Below are positions 24,012 through 32,208 of a stretch of 37,416 bases of DNA, one piece after another. The notes under the pieces were generated by a model. The model was given only the letters and a program-made list of their open reading frames with translations, searched no databases and was not told the DNA's origin. This stretch comes from a virus. The stretch is from positions 1-37,416 of IMG/VR virus record IMGVR_UViG_3300021964_000192; one strand, written 5' to 3'. The translations under genes and the position numbers were made by a program. The stretch's first letter is position 1; the number at the start of each line of letters is the position of its first letter.

Positions 24012-24209
24012 TCAATTTTGGTTTTCGGTGCTTTCAACAATGTCTTCAACACCATCAAGCAGTTTACTAATCACTTCTTCGTTCCCATCAAGTTTTTTTA
24101 TTTCGAATAACGAAGACTTCATATACTTTTTAAGTTTCTTATACTTCTTCATCACCTTTTGAAGTTCATCAGGATTGATGTTGACATTCAATTCATTTGG
24201 ATTGGTCAT
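24012..24209 (-). CDS. Hypothetical small helical protein
   Basis: 65 residues: MTNPNELNVNINPDELQKVM, then a Lys-rich helix KKYKKLKKYMKSSLFEIKKL and an acidic helix NEEVISKLLDGVEDIVESTE. It overlaps the 118-residue gene stop as ATGA and is the last gene before the intergenic region with the riboswitch. I do not recognise a family; the overlap and clean composition support it being real. Confidence 0.65.
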   Translation of the reverse strand: MTNPNELNVNINPDELQKVMKKYKKLKKYMKSSLFEIKKLDGNEEVISKLLDGVEDIVESTENQN

Positions 24210-24562
24210 TTTCTTTTCTTTTCCTTCTTTGGTTCAATTCCCCAGAGTTTCGGATTGTATCTACCATATCCAAACTCAATTTTTTTGATTCCTTCACGAA
24301 ACTTATCCCAGTACATATCAAAGATTCTTGAAACCTTTGAACTGCGGGTGAGGTCATAGCGTCGCTCACCATCAACATAATAGGTTACGATTCGTGCATC
24401 GTTTGGAAATTCTTTTCCAGTTACTTGCTCCCAAGTTCCGTTCTCAATTAAAATTTCACACCCGTACTTCTTTTTAGAACCTTCTTTTTCTGCTGGTGTC
24501 CACTCCATAGACTTCTCCTTTACGGATGCCTCGGTGGACATCTCAACAACATCTTTTGCCAT
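24206..24562 (-). CDS. Conserved hypothetical protein, cyanophage type
   Basis: 118 residues. The N-terminus is charged (KDVVEMSTEASVKEKSMEWT), the middle a small beta domain (KKYGCEILIENGTWEQVTGK, ARIVTYYVDGERRYDLTRSS) and then a helix with aromatic residues (SRIFDMYWDKFREGIKKIEF, GYGRYNPKLWG), ending in a Lys-rich tail (EPKKEKKRK). It lies 18 nt after the 187-residue gene. No catalytic motif. The basic tail may bind nucleic acid; this is a guess. Confidence 0.7.
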   Translation of the reverse strand: MAKDVVEMSTEASVKEKSMEWTPAEKEGSKKKYGCEILIENGTWEQVTGKEFPNDARIVTYYVDGERRYDLTRSSKVSRIFDMYWDKFREGIKKIEFGYGRYNPKLWGIEPKKEKKRK

Positions 24563-24580
24563 TACAATTACCTCAAATAT

Positions 24581-25144
24581 TCAACCGCGACCACCCCATT
24601 TAATATCGGGATATGCCTGACTTACAATTTCTTTTGTAATTTTATACTTTTCTTCAAGACGCTTATCCTTCACAAGACAAACAATTTCTGCTTCCAAAGG
24701 ATGAAGTCCTTGTAAAATATTGATGAACATCGTCTCCCTACGAAGATTGCTCAGTCCATCATTACCACCTTTAATAAAGTTATAGAACATTTTAAATTCT
24801 TTACGAATTGAAGAACGTCCCTGATCTTGTGAACCAAGAGAATTGGAACCAAGTTCATTCATCATACCAACAGCAGAATTAATCTTCTCGGATATGGTTC
24901 CACTGAAAGAATTCTGTTCACCAACACTTGCATAGGGAACTTCACCATCTGGAAGTGCGGAAACGATTGTTTCATCAAAGTTCCAAATGAAGATTGCCTT
25001 CAGTGAAGGGTCTTCGTACTTTTTAAGAACTTCTACTTTCTTTGCCTTTGTCCTTTGCTTTGAGGCAAGTTGTAAAACCTCAAAAGCAAAGGGGTTTCGT
25101 GCCAACTCAGGAATTGCAGTTGTTTTTGATTTTGTCGCAGTCAT
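24581..25144 (-). CDS. Conserved T4-like phage protein of unknown function
   Basis: 187 residues: NPFAFEVLQLASKQRTKAKK, VEVLKKYEDPSLKAIFIWNF, then RSSIRKEFKMFYNFIKGGND, RRETMFINILQGLHPLEAEI, VCLVKDKRLEEKYKITKEIV. It is helical throughout. I recall this protein from many T4-like and cyanophage genomes (I believe Pfam gives it a DUF number) but no function. The pattern of helices around I.....LHP.EA..V...KD...E.KY.I is distinctive. A TCTAAATA late-type element lies 33 nt before the ATG, so it may be expressed late. Confidence 0.75.
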   Translation of the reverse strand: MTATKSKTTAIPELARNPFAFEVLQLASKQRTKAKKVEVLKKYEDPSLKAIFIWNFDETIVSALPDGEVPYASVGEQNSFSGTISEKINSAVGMMNELGSNSLGSQDQGRSSIRKEFKMFYNFIKGGNDGLSNLRRETMFINILQGLHPLEAEIVCLVKDKRLEEKYKITKEIVSQAYPDIKWGGRG

Positions 25145-25176
25145 GATTTACAAATAATTTACGAATCAATTTAAAA

Positions 25177-25184
25177 TATTTAGA
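25177..25184 (-). promoter_or_regulatory. Late-type promoter element TCTAAATA
   Basis: Minus strand TCTAAATA in the 42-nt gap before the 187-residue gene, 33 nt upstream of its ATG. Same octamer as before gp4, gp48 and gp54. Confidence 0.45.
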
Positions 25185-25186
25185 AC

Positions 25187-25414
25187 TTATTCGTCGTCCT
25201 CTTCCATTTCATCAGAGAAAAATCCCTCTTCAAAACGAAGGGCAAGAACTTCATCAGGAACAACATTACCGTGCTCATCAAAGAACTCTGGATGCAGTTT
25301 TGGAGTATCTTGATAGTTCATCATGTATTCTCTGGCGACCCACCCTCCAATCAAACCTACAATCAGAAAGAGAAAGGTCATGAATGAACCGAATACTAAA
25401 CTTGTTGCTAACAT
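25187..25414 (-). CDS. Small single-pass membrane protein
   Basis: 75 residues. Residues ~5-27 (SLVFGSFMTFLFLIVGLIGG) form one membrane helix, followed by WVAREYMMNYQDTPKLHPEF and an acidic cytoplasmic-type tail (FFSDEMEEDDE). The RBS GGAG lies 7 nt before the ATG. Short N-terminally anchored proteins of this kind are frequent near nrdC in cyanophages. It could be involved in lysis or membrane takeover, but there is no specific evidence. Confidence 0.75.
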   Translation of the reverse strand: MLATSLVFGSFMTFLFLIVGLIGGWVAREYMMNYQDTPKLHPEFFDEHGNVVPDEVLALRFEEGFFSDEMEEDDE

Positions 25415-25431
25415 TGTCTTACTCCGGGAAA

Positions 25432-25653
25432 CTACTTAATTTTCCTGATTCTGAAGGAAAATTCAAGATAGATGTTTACTTCCCTTTTGAAGAAGCAAAC
25501 CATCTTATCTAAAACTATACGAAATGGTTTTGGTTGCCTCTTCTTACCTCCATTAAAAATAAGTTCAATACCACGATTACCATGGTTCTTAGACTTATTT
25601 ATAGTACTATCGGACGATTTGGTGTTCTTTGAGGAATTTGATTGTGTCAACAC
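25432..25653 (-). CDS. Small basic hypothetical protein, start uncertain
   Basis: The frame covers up to 73 residues; the only ATG lies inside the glutaredoxin gene, 47 nt before its stop. The last ~48 residues look coding: NRGIELIFNGGKKRQPKPFR, IVLDKMVCFFKREVNIYLEF, SFRIRKIK, a basic beta/helical mini-domain. The first ~25 residues are low-complexity Ser/Lys/Asn and are probably shadow of the overlap. A TATAAATA late promoter lies at 25596-25603, downstream of the ATG, so the late transcript would need another start, perhaps non-ATG near 25575. Real but uncertain. Confidence 0.45.
   Translation of the reverse strand: MLTQSNSSKNTKSSDSTINKSKNHGNRGIELIFNGGKKRQPKPFRIVLDKMVCFFKREVNIYLEFSFRIRKIK
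25596..25603 (-). promoter_or_regulatory. Exact T4 late promoter octamer TATAAATA
   Basis: Minus strand TATAAATA directly after the glutaredoxin stop. It would start a late transcript near 25590, reaching the small basic ORF and the 75-residue membrane protein. Confidence 0.55.
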
Positions 25654-25846
25654 ACCCTCCTAATTTTTGTTCATCACAAAGAACCTGTGGGAAGGTTGAA
25701 CCCTGACCAAACTTGTCATAAAACTCTTCCCGTGTAAAGTCCTTATCAAGTTCATATGATACAAACTTGCTTCCAGTCAATTCTAGCACTTGTTTGACTT
25801 TACTGCAATAGGGACAGTTCTCTTTTGAGTATACTGTGAAATTCAT
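25607..25846 (-). CDS. nrdC: Glutaredoxin/NrdC-type redox protein
   Basis: 79 residues, with active site CPYC (C11, C14) after a MNFTVYSKEN strand, the cis-proline TFPQV (P53) and GGCVD (63-67): a complete minimal glutaredoxin. CPYC is the glutaredoxin form, so glutathione is the likely reductant. Such proteins reduce ribonucleotide reductase, feeding dNTP synthesis. A sigma70-like promoter precedes it. No ribonucleotide reductase gene is in this window. Confidence 0.88.
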   Translation of the reverse strand: MNFTVYSKENCPYCSKVKQVLELTGSKFVSYELDKDFTREEFYDKFGQGSTFPQVLCDEQKLGGCVDTIKFLKEHQIVR

Positions 25847-25862
25847 TTTCGTTTTGTTTTCA

Positions 25863-25892
25863 ATAATATAATAGATTTATATCAAATGTCAA
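25863..25892 (-). promoter_or_regulatory. Probable promoter of the glutaredoxin gene
   Basis: Minus strand TTGACA (25887-25892), overlapping the stop of the upstream chaperone-like gene, followed at 16-18 nt by TATATT/TATTAT (25863-25870). ATG is about 17 nt further. Confidence 0.5.
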
Positions 25893-26617
25893 GCATTCAC
25901 TGCATCAATGACTTCTTGGGGGGTTGCATCAATCACTGCTTGTGCCGCTGCTCTTTCTTCCTCATCCTTAACAATCAATGGATTAGGAACCGTTGTTGTG
26001 GTTGACTCCATTGTTTCTTCATCATACTCTGTAACTTCTACCGTTGCTTCAAGAGGTTCAATAGCAGTTTGAGTAATCACATTCTCTGTGATGTTTACAG
26101 TTTCAAGTTCACCAGTTTCTTCATTGAAGACTTCTCTGGTTTCTACAACAACATCTTCACGAATCTCTGGACGACCTTCGGAGAGAATATAATGCTCTAA
26201 TCTCTCTACGGCAGCAACATACTCACGGAGTTGTTTGTTGAAAGTCCAGTTGTCTGCTGCTTCTTGTACCCAAGCAGGAACTTCACCAATCGTTGTACCA
26301 CCTGTGATGGTCTTTGGATACTTATCTTTGATTGCTTGGATAGTATCTTCCCATACTGTGGTTCCATTGACCTTATCCCAGTACATCATATCTAATTGTT
26401 CATCACGGGATGGGTATTCTTGTTGGCGAAGTCTATCATAAGAAAATTCTTTTACATCAGGACCTTCTACGATCTCAATACCTTGTTCGGCAACATCTTG
26501 GATGAATTGTTGATAATTTAAATTACTTTCACTCTTTGGAATACACGTAGTCCAAATTTCTCCATTATGATTTGATAATATTGAAGATTTAGATTTTGAA
26601 ATTTTATACATTGTCAT
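25889..26617 (-). CDS. Tail-fibre chaperone-like protein, cassette B
   Basis: 242 residues. The central part (RQQEYPSRDEQLDMMYWDKV, then TVWEDTIQAIKDKYPK) has the YPs..eQLDM.Y.D ... W...I..IKdkYPK pattern seen in small tail-fibre assembly proteins. The acidic C-terminal half ends in a segment nearly shared with the protein at 31507-32208: NVITQTAIEPLEATVEV, ETMESTT, VKDEEERAAAQAVIDATPQE. It is the third gene of a cassette (LamG fibre, MTVR fibre, chaperone) and begins 3 nt after the 378-residue fibre. Chaperone function is inference from pattern and position. Confidence 0.65.
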   Translation of the reverse strand: MTMYKISKSKSSILSNHNGEIWTTCIPKSESNLNYQQFIQDVAEQGIEIVEGPDVKEFSYDRLRQQEYPSRDEQLDMMYWDKVNGTTVWEDTIQAIKDKYPKTITGGTTIGEVPAWVQEAADNWTFNKQLREYVAAVERLEHYILSEGRPEIREDVVVETREVFNEETGELETVNITENVITQTAIEPLEATVEVTEYDEETMESTTTTVPNPLIVKDEEERAAAQAVIDATPQEVIDAVNA

Positions 26618-26620
26618 TGT

Positions 26621-27757
26621 TTATAACTCCGCATCTATAAAAAAGTTTCCATTTCCCTTAATAATTAAATGAGCACATTGACCTGCTGTCATACCACCAC
26701 CATTATCAACTAATAGACTAATTGCGTATATTGTAGAAGAAGAGTCTTGTATGGTAGTTGTTGAGTTATGTAAAGTAGTAGCTGTTATTAGTCTTAAATC
26801 AACACCACTCACCGTTGGTTTTGCTCTCATGGAAACTGGTAATGTAAAATGTATTCTAGCATCGTCGGCATCCAGAACAGTGCCAGTTCCTATTAACGTT
26901 GTGTAATTTACATTAGTTGCTCCTTCAGCATCATAATTTTCATATCCAGTGCTTGCACGTAAATCAGAAGTTGCTGCATTATATCCTTGGAAATACCTCT
27001 GACACAATGCCAGTTCCTCACCATAACTTCTGTGCTCAAACTCTGTGGCGTTTCTACCAAACTCAACTTGAACATTAGCAAGATTTAATTCCCAGGCACC
27101 AGTATTATTATCATTTTCATGCTGGCGGATGATTAAATCTACATTATGATCATTATTAGTTCCCAAAGTTTTTCCAGATACACTTTCTAATTCATACGTA
27201 AAAGTATATTTTTTCCATTCCGAAGTTACTGTTAGTTCTTTATCATTTCGTACTGCTCCCGATGGAGAACCACCAGTTCCAAATCTTTGCCATAATTGCA
27301 TTGCCCAGTATCCATATCCAGGTGGATTTGTTCCTTTTGCCCAAAAAGATACTGTTACTGGACCACCAGCGCCAGTTCTAACATCTTCAATTTTTTGATC
27401 TATTCCACAATTACCATTTCCAACAGAACAAGATTGTCGTAAGTAATAAACTGGATTTCCTGGTACTTCAGTTTGACCCAAAGTAAATGATTGTCTACTA
27501 ACTGTTGATGTTCCTCCCGATAACGCTTGACGCCATCTATCAGCAGTGTATTCGTCTCCAGTAAATGATGTCCCCCTTTGCCAAAAATCAAAACGTCCAT
27601 TAATAATTAAATTCTTCCGACCAGCACTGACAAAATCTCTAGCATCTTGTGCCGTCTCTGCCTTCATCAGTTCGGAACCTTTTAACCCAATAGGTCTTTC
27701 AAGTTCTGAAAGTTTCTCCCTGATATTAAAACTTGATTTATTAACTCTGACTGTCAT
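26621..27757 (-). CDS. Small tail fibre/adhesin, cassette B
   Basis: 378 residues. Residues 1-20 (MTVRVNKSSFNIREKLSELE) are shared in form with the 175-residue protein at 32205-32732, suggesting a common docking peptide. From ~45 on comes a widespread phage fibre domain: NLIINGRFDFWQRGTSF, YTADRW, VTVSFWAKG, WELNLANVQVEFGRNATEFE then HRSYGEELALCQRYF, a jelly-roll, carbohydrate-binding type module. The C-terminal ~100 residues are beta-rich. The gene begins 3 nt after the LamG fibre stop with GGAG overlapping the end of that gene. Likely part of a host-recognition complex with its neighbours. Confidence 0.7.
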   Translation of the reverse strand: MTVRVNKSSFNIREKLSELERPIGLKGSELMKAETAQDARDFVSAGRKNLIINGRFDFWQRGTSFTGDEYTADRWRQALSGGTSTVSRQSFTLGQTEVPGNPVYYLRQSCSVGNGNCGIDQKIEDVRTGAGGPVTVSFWAKGTNPPGYGYWAMQLWQRFGTGGSPSGAVRNDKELTVTSEWKKYTFTYELESVSGKTLGTNNDHNVDLIIRQHENDNNTGAWELNLANVQVEFGRNATEFEHRSYGEELALCQRYFQGYNAATSDLRASTGYENYDAEGATNVNYTTLIGTGTVLDADDARIHFTLPVSMRAKPTVSGVDLRLITATTLHNSTTTIQDSSSTIYAISLLVDNGGGMTAGQCAHLIIKGNGNFFIDAEL

Positions 27758-27760
27758 AGA

Positions 27761-30235
27761 TTATTGCTCCGCTACAAGACCATTGGATGCCGATATAGCA
27801 GTGGTCACGGCAGTTGTAGTATTATTTATTCTGCGTAGTCCTTGGAAATCACTGCGTCCTGATGAGGTTCCTGCGTATAGAAGATTGGTTGAGTCGTCAT
27901 AAGCAAGTGCCGTTACAGCGTCTGATGAACCGTATAAGGTACAAGCAGCGTTTTCTTGGAAGAGTACCTTTTCGTCCTCATAGATTTTTTTGATTTGTTC
28001 GGCGGAAGGTGCTGATGCTCCTGTTCTCAATAATGTAATACTTGTAGATGTTGCTGGATGAGACGAAAAATCATCAGCAAGAATACCAACTGTTAGAACT
28101 GCATTGGTACAAGTTACTGAATAATTAGTTCCAGTTTCCGAGTTCTTTACAACGCCATTAATATATAAATTAAAATCTGTTCCGCTTCTAACCACACAAA
28201 AATGATTCCACACATTTTGGGACCAACTAGTTGTAATTAAATCTTTATTAGTTCCTCCACCTTCTATTGAAAAAAAGAAATTTCCATTAGTTTCAAGAGA
28301 GCAGATTATTCTTCCAGCGGCTAAAGTTCCGTTAGTAAGATTTCTCCTAAAAATCATTTGTCTAGCTGAAACACTGGTATTATAAAACCATCCCATATAA
28401 TAGAAATCACCAGTGCCATAATCTAGGTCTGTATTGTTTGGTTGCAACAAGTAATTAGAAGTGCTGAATGGTCCATAAGCAACCAGTTCGGCAGCAGTTG
28501 CTCCAGAACCAGCAACAGGACTCTTGGTGATTGTTCCGAATACTTGGAGTCCGTTTTTGTTTACTGAACGGTCTGGGTCTGCTATACGGACTGATATATT
28601 ATCCAAGAAGCAATATCTACCAGTTGTTCCTGTTGAATGTCTAAAAGTTATATAAGTTGTGGTAGATGTTGCAATAAATGTTTTTGTATAAGGTGAAGAT
28701 GTAATAAATGTTTGAAATATTTGAGCACCATATAGAGATGTTCCTATATAAATTTGAACATTACTTTGAGTTCCAGCGGTAAAATCTAAATTGACGACAT
28801 ATGATTTTCCTACAACAGTTGTAACACCTTGTGAAACATATGCTGGTCCAGAACTATTAGATTGTTCAAATTTTAATCTTTGTGTGTCAACACTGATTGT
28901 TGCGTTTGAATTTGCAGTCCATCCAGTCGTATTACTATCAAAGGTTCCGTTAGTAACCAACTCTGTCCCAGTTACATTCGTATCATCAGTATCTGCCAAG
29001 AAAGCACCTTTGATGTTTCCGTGCATCCATCCAGTGTTGTAGGAGGTGGAAGCATAAGCGACCATTGATGACGATCTATTAGTTGTATTATCTTGTAAAA
29101 AAGTTAATCCGAGCGTAGCACCGTTAAAAATGTATTCTTTCCCTGCAGCGTGCTCATTCTGGAAACTTCCGTACCCTCCCAATATAAAAGGCCAGGAAGT
29201 GTTTCTACCATAAGCAGTTGTAGCCTGTGTTGTGAGTTGGTATCCAAGAGTTCCAGTACCAATATCTGCTACACTGGAATATGACAATGTTGAAAGAAGT
29301 TGAATACCTGGAGAATAATCAGTTCCCTCAACTCCCCAAATATTATAATATGAATCAATAAAAATTTTATTTACTTTCCAAGAAGAATTTGCTTCTCCGC
29401 CACTAACAACAGTCCCATCATCCTTAATAATACTTGTTCCACCATCAGTCGCAACGGCAATAGTGGGAACTGGAAGTCCAGTAGCAGAGTCAACGGGTGC
29501 GTTTGGTAGCACAGTCATTGCTACGTCGTTACAAGTATTATTAACAATACGTTTAGCATCAGATGTATTGATTACATCTCCTATCCTAATGCCAGTATCT
29601 CCTCTAAATCTACTTGCACTAGTTAGTATTTGTCTACATCTATCTTCAATATAGTTGGAATAATATAAACCATATTCTCCCGCCCAAGCAATTATGCCAT
29701 TTTTTGCGTATAATGCCTTTGGTGATTCACTATTGGAGTTCATACTTCCATAATTTAACCACATAGGCATATCTGGGTCATCACCATCGTATATTGTCAA
29801 CGTTGTGCTAGTTGAAACTAATACAGCAACAGCAGGAAACTCTCTTCTACTACCTCTGGTTGCTGTATTTAAGGTCTCATTATACCAAGAGGTGTGTTGA
29901 GTTCTTTTTCTCCAAGCACCACCATCAGAGTCCTTGCGAGTATCATATACAAAGACATCAACGGCAGTATCAGTAATAGATGAATCAATAGAACTTAATG
30001 AAAATTCTGATGCTGTTGATATACCACTGACTAATGTATCTCCAGCAACATCAAGTTTTGACTGTGGTATTGCACTACCAATACCAGTGTTGCCAGAAAT
30101 ATAAGAACCACCACTGACCTGAAGATTCTGATCGGCAGTTCCTGTAGATGTATCACTACCGATTACAAGATTACTTGAAGTGCTAATACCAGTGGTTGTT
30201 GTAGAACCACGAAGATAAGAAGAAAGTTTTGCCAT
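27761..30235 (-). CDS. Large tail fibre with jelly-roll and LamG domains, cassette B
   Basis: 824 residues, a paralogue of 32736-35159. Residues 1-85 are a shaft-like Gly/Ser/Thr region (GIGSAIPQSKLDVAGDTLVS). Residues ~88-420 hold the shared module DSDGGAWRKRTQHTSWYNET, LNTATRGSRREFPAVAV, then NDVAMTVLPNAPVDSATGLP and IAVATDGG. Residues ~425-552 are a CBM4/9-like jelly roll (NGTFDSNTTGW ... FLDNISV), ~558-740 a LamG/concanavalin-like lectin (TGDFYYMGWFYN ... WNHFCVVRSGTDFNLYINGV), and the end has SAEQIKKIYEDEKVLFQENA with a final GSSDAVTALAYDD ... YAGTSSG. Likely sugar-binding adhesin. Confidence 0.7.
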   Translation of the reverse strand: MAKLSSYLRGSTTTTGISTSSNLVIGSDTSTGTADQNLQVSGGSYISGNTGIGSAIPQSKLDVAGDTLVSGISTASEFSLSSIDSSITDTAVDVFVYDTRKDSDGGAWRKRTQHTSWYNETLNTATRGSRREFPAVAVLVSTSTTLTIYDGDDPDMPMWLNYGSMNSNSESPKALYAKNGIIAWAGEYGLYYSNYIEDRCRQILTSASRFRGDTGIRIGDVINTSDAKRIVNNTCNDVAMTVLPNAPVDSATGLPVPTIAVATDGGTSIIKDDGTVVSGGEANSSWKVNKIFIDSYYNIWGVEGTDYSPGIQLLSTLSYSSVADIGTGTLGYQLTTQATTAYGRNTSWPFILGGYGSFQNEHAAGKEYIFNGATLGLTFLQDNTTNRSSSMVAYASTSYNTGWMHGNIKGAFLADTDDTNVTGTELVTNGTFDSNTTGWTANSNATISVDTQRLKFEQSNSSGPAYVSQGVTTVVGKSYVVNLDFTAGTQSNVQIYIGTSLYGAQIFQTFITSSPYTKTFIATSTTTYITFRHSTGTTGRYCFLDNISVRIADPDRSVNKNGLQVFGTITKSPVAGSGATAAELVAYGPFSTSNYLLQPNNTDLDYGTGDFYYMGWFYNTSVSARQMIFRRNLTNGTLAAGRIICSLETNGNFFFSIEGGGTNKDLITTSWSQNVWNHFCVVRSGTDFNLYINGVVKNSETGTNYSVTCTNAVLTVGILADDFSSHPATSTSITLLRTGASAPSAEQIKKIYEDEKVLFQENAACTLYGSSDAVTALAYDDSTNLLYAGTSSGRSDFQGLRRINNTTTAVTTAISASNGLVAEQ
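27821..27847. repeat. 27-bp DNA repeat shared by the two LamG fibre genes (copy 1)
   Basis: Identical to 32796-32822. It codes for the near-C-terminal FQGLRRINNT region of both fibres. Confidence 0.8.
29495..29530. repeat. 36-bp DNA repeat in LamG fibres (copy 1)
   Basis: Identical to 34470-34505; it codes for the NDVAMTVLPNAP segment. Confidence 0.8.
29824..29888. repeat. 65-bp near-identical repeat in LamG fibres (copy 1)
   Basis: One mismatch against 34871-34935. It codes for WYNETLNTATRGSRREFPAV; the strongest DNA-level homology block between the paralogues. Confidence 0.8.
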
Positions 30236-30238
30236 ATC

Positions 30239-31495
30239 TTAAGTGCCTACTACCCAACCATCGGTGTCATTTGAATACGTAACCTTAAATGCTGCATCTA
30301 GAATATCTAAATCCAGATCATCTGCCACTCCCATAATGTTACTTCCATTGCGGGCAAGAACGGCAGATACAGTACCACTCCTATTTATTATCTCTATTCT
30401 ATCCCCTGCTGTTGGTGATGCTGGAAGTGTATAAGTTCCTGTTGAATAATAGATAAAAGTTCTTCCTGCTTCTAAAGTTAAGTTTGATGCCGTCGTTGTA
30501 ATGGCAACTCGATTCAGTTGAGATTGTCCGAAGACGTGAAGTGATGTTAATCCAGCACCGACTGTGGCATCGGTTCCAATACCAATAGAATTTGCAATTA
30601 TATCATCGGTACTAATCAGTGTGGTATTACCAGTTCTTCCATAGAATCCAGTAACCGCACTGGTTGTAGCACCAGCAAATCCAATATGACGAACCTGAAT
30701 ATCAACACCAAGACCAGGAGCACTGGCAAAGGTAATGATATTTGCCGTGACACTATATGCTCTGGTGGTTGTGGCATCAGAAGGATACTGAACAACACCA
30801 TCAAGAGTCACCAGAACATTATCATTATTTACTGCTGATTTTGAAAGTGTGAACTCTGTACTTGTTCCATCACCCTCAAAAGTATCAACAGTATTATCCG
30901 AAATATCAAAGGTTGAGGAGTTGTTTGCAAATGCATTTCCCCAGAAAACATCCGTAGAAATAGGAGCAGTCGAGAATACAATAACAGAATCTAAATCAGA
31001 ACCAAATCCAGCAGACGGTGTTTTAGTATCTTGTGGTTCCTGAATAACACCATTGATTGAAATCTGAAGTTGTGCCGCACGACTTACGGATACTTTTCTT
31101 CCACCACCATAAGTTGCAACGAATCTTGTATTGACTCCATCGAATGCAACGTTCAATGTATGAGAAGAACCGACTCCAAGTGATGTGAGATCTTCTAGAT
31201 TTGTATTTCCAATCGCATCGGCATAGGTCGGTGCAAGTTTAATCGTGTTCTGATCGTTCTTTACAATGTAATAGACACCATCAGAAAGACCACCGATTGC
31301 CGTTCCGCCACCATCATTATATGTAACTCTCTGTCCCGTTACAAAGCGATGGTTTAGAAAAGTAAGAGTATCATTTGCAATTGATACTACACCAGCAGAT
31401 GACCCATCAAACGTCAGTGTATATGATGATAGGTCATCGAGCACTCTGAATGAATTGTTCTCACCAGTTGCAGGTTGATTACCGTAGTATCCCAT
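30239..31495 (-). CDS. Tail fibre protein, 418 residues
   Basis: It starts MGYYGNQPATGENNSFRVLD. Residues ~30-120 form one beta module (VTYNDGGGTAIGGLSDGVYY IVKND). Residues ~120-275 hold two repeats of a small fibre domain: LQISINGVIQEPQDTKTPSA ... IVFSTAPISTDVFWG and VLVTLDGVVQYPSDATTTRA ... ITFASAPGLGVDIQVRHIG. Then comes FYGRTGNTTLISTDDIIANS and a C-terminal GIGTDATVG... VTYSNDTDGWVVGT part. These N..VLVTLDGV.Q.P repeats are common in phage fibre shafts. A GATAAATA late element precedes it at 31512-31519. It lies between the two duplicated cassettes and is unlike them. Confidence 0.7.
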   Translation of the reverse strand: MGYYGNQPATGENNSFRVLDDLSSYTLTFDGSSAGVVSIANDTLTFLNHRFVTGQRVTYNDGGGTAIGGLSDGVYYIVKNDQNTIKLAPTYADAIGNTNLEDLTSLGVGSSHTLNVAFDGVNTRFVATYGGGRKVSVSRAAQLQISINGVIQEPQDTKTPSAGFGSDLDSVIVFSTAPISTDVFWGNAFANNSSTFDISDNTVDTFEGDGTSTEFTLSKSAVNNDNVLVTLDGVVQYPSDATTTRAYSVTANIITFASAPGLGVDIQVRHIGFAGATTSAVTGFYGRTGNTTLISTDDIIANSIGIGTDATVGAGLTSLHVFGQSQLNRVAITTTASNLTLEAGRTFIYYSTGTYTLPASPTAGDRIEIINRSGTVSAVLARNGSNIMGVADDLDLDILDAAFKVTYSNDTDGWVVGT

Positions 31496-31506
31496 TATAG
31501 TGCTTT

Positions 31507-32208
31507 TTAGTTATTTATCGCATCAATAACCGCTTGTGGTGTTGCATCAACCACTGCTTGTGCCGCTGCTCTCTCCTCTTCATCTTTGACAACCAATGAA
31601 TTTCTGACACTCTCTGTGGTTGACTCCATTGTTTCTGGGTCTGTTGTGGTGACTTCAACAAACTCTTCTAGTGGTTCAATCGCAGTCTGGGTGATTACGG
31701 TTTCTGTAACATCGGACATTATTTGATTACCTTCATCATCAAATGTTGGCAATCCTTCCTCGTCTAATACTGGTTCTTGTCCAATTACAACTTCTTCCGT
31801 AACTTCTTCACGTCCTTCTAGTAAAACATATTGTGAGAGTCTTTCTGTTGCCTTGATATATCTTTCGGTTTGTAAATCAAAGATTGCTCTGTCTTGTCTT
31901 GCTTGAAGTTCATCAGCATCCATTGTTGCCTTTGGATACTTATCTTTAACTGCTTGAATAGATGCTTTCCAGGCATCTACACCTTCATGGTAGATTTGGT
32001 CAAACTGGGCAGCATAAGTAGGATATTCAGCAGCACGTTGTCTCTGATACTCGTTGACTTCTTCTTGGTATTCTAGTTCGGCAACCTTCTGGGCGATTTC
32101 TTCTTCTGAAATTGGAGTATATCCATCCATCCAAATAGTAGTGTCTCCATCCTGAATCCAACCACCAGAAGGAGCTAGTGCAAATAATGCGTGTGATTTA
32201 GTAATCAT
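31507..32208 (-). CDS. Tail-fibre chaperone-like protein, cassette A
   Basis: 233 residues, paralogue of 25889-26617. Centre: QRAAEYPTYAAQFDQIYHEG followed by DAWKASIQAVKDKYPKATMD, the same assembly-chaperone pattern. The C-terminal segment TVITQTAIEPLEEFVEVTTT ... ETMESTT ... VKDEEERAAAQAVVDATPQA is nearly that of the paralogue, while the N-terminal 70 residues are unrelated in sequence. It starts at an ATGA overlap with the 175-residue gene. Confidence 0.65.
   Translation of the reverse strand: MITKSHALFALAPSGGWIQDGDTTIWMDGYTPISEEEIAQKVAELEYQEEVNEYQRQRAAEYPTYAAQFDQIYHEGVDAWKASIQAVKDKYPKATMDADELQARQDRAIFDLQTERYIKATERLSQYVLLEGREEVTEEVVIGQEPVLDEEGLPTFDDEGNQIMSDVTETVITQTAIEPLEEFVEVTTTDPETMESTTESVRNSLVVKDEEERAAAQAVVDATPQAVIDAINN
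31512..31519 (-). promoter_or_regulatory. Late-type promoter element GATAAATA
   Basis: Minus strand GATAAATA overlapping the last codons of the 233-residue gene, 17 nt before the 418-residue fibre start. Confidence 0.4.
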
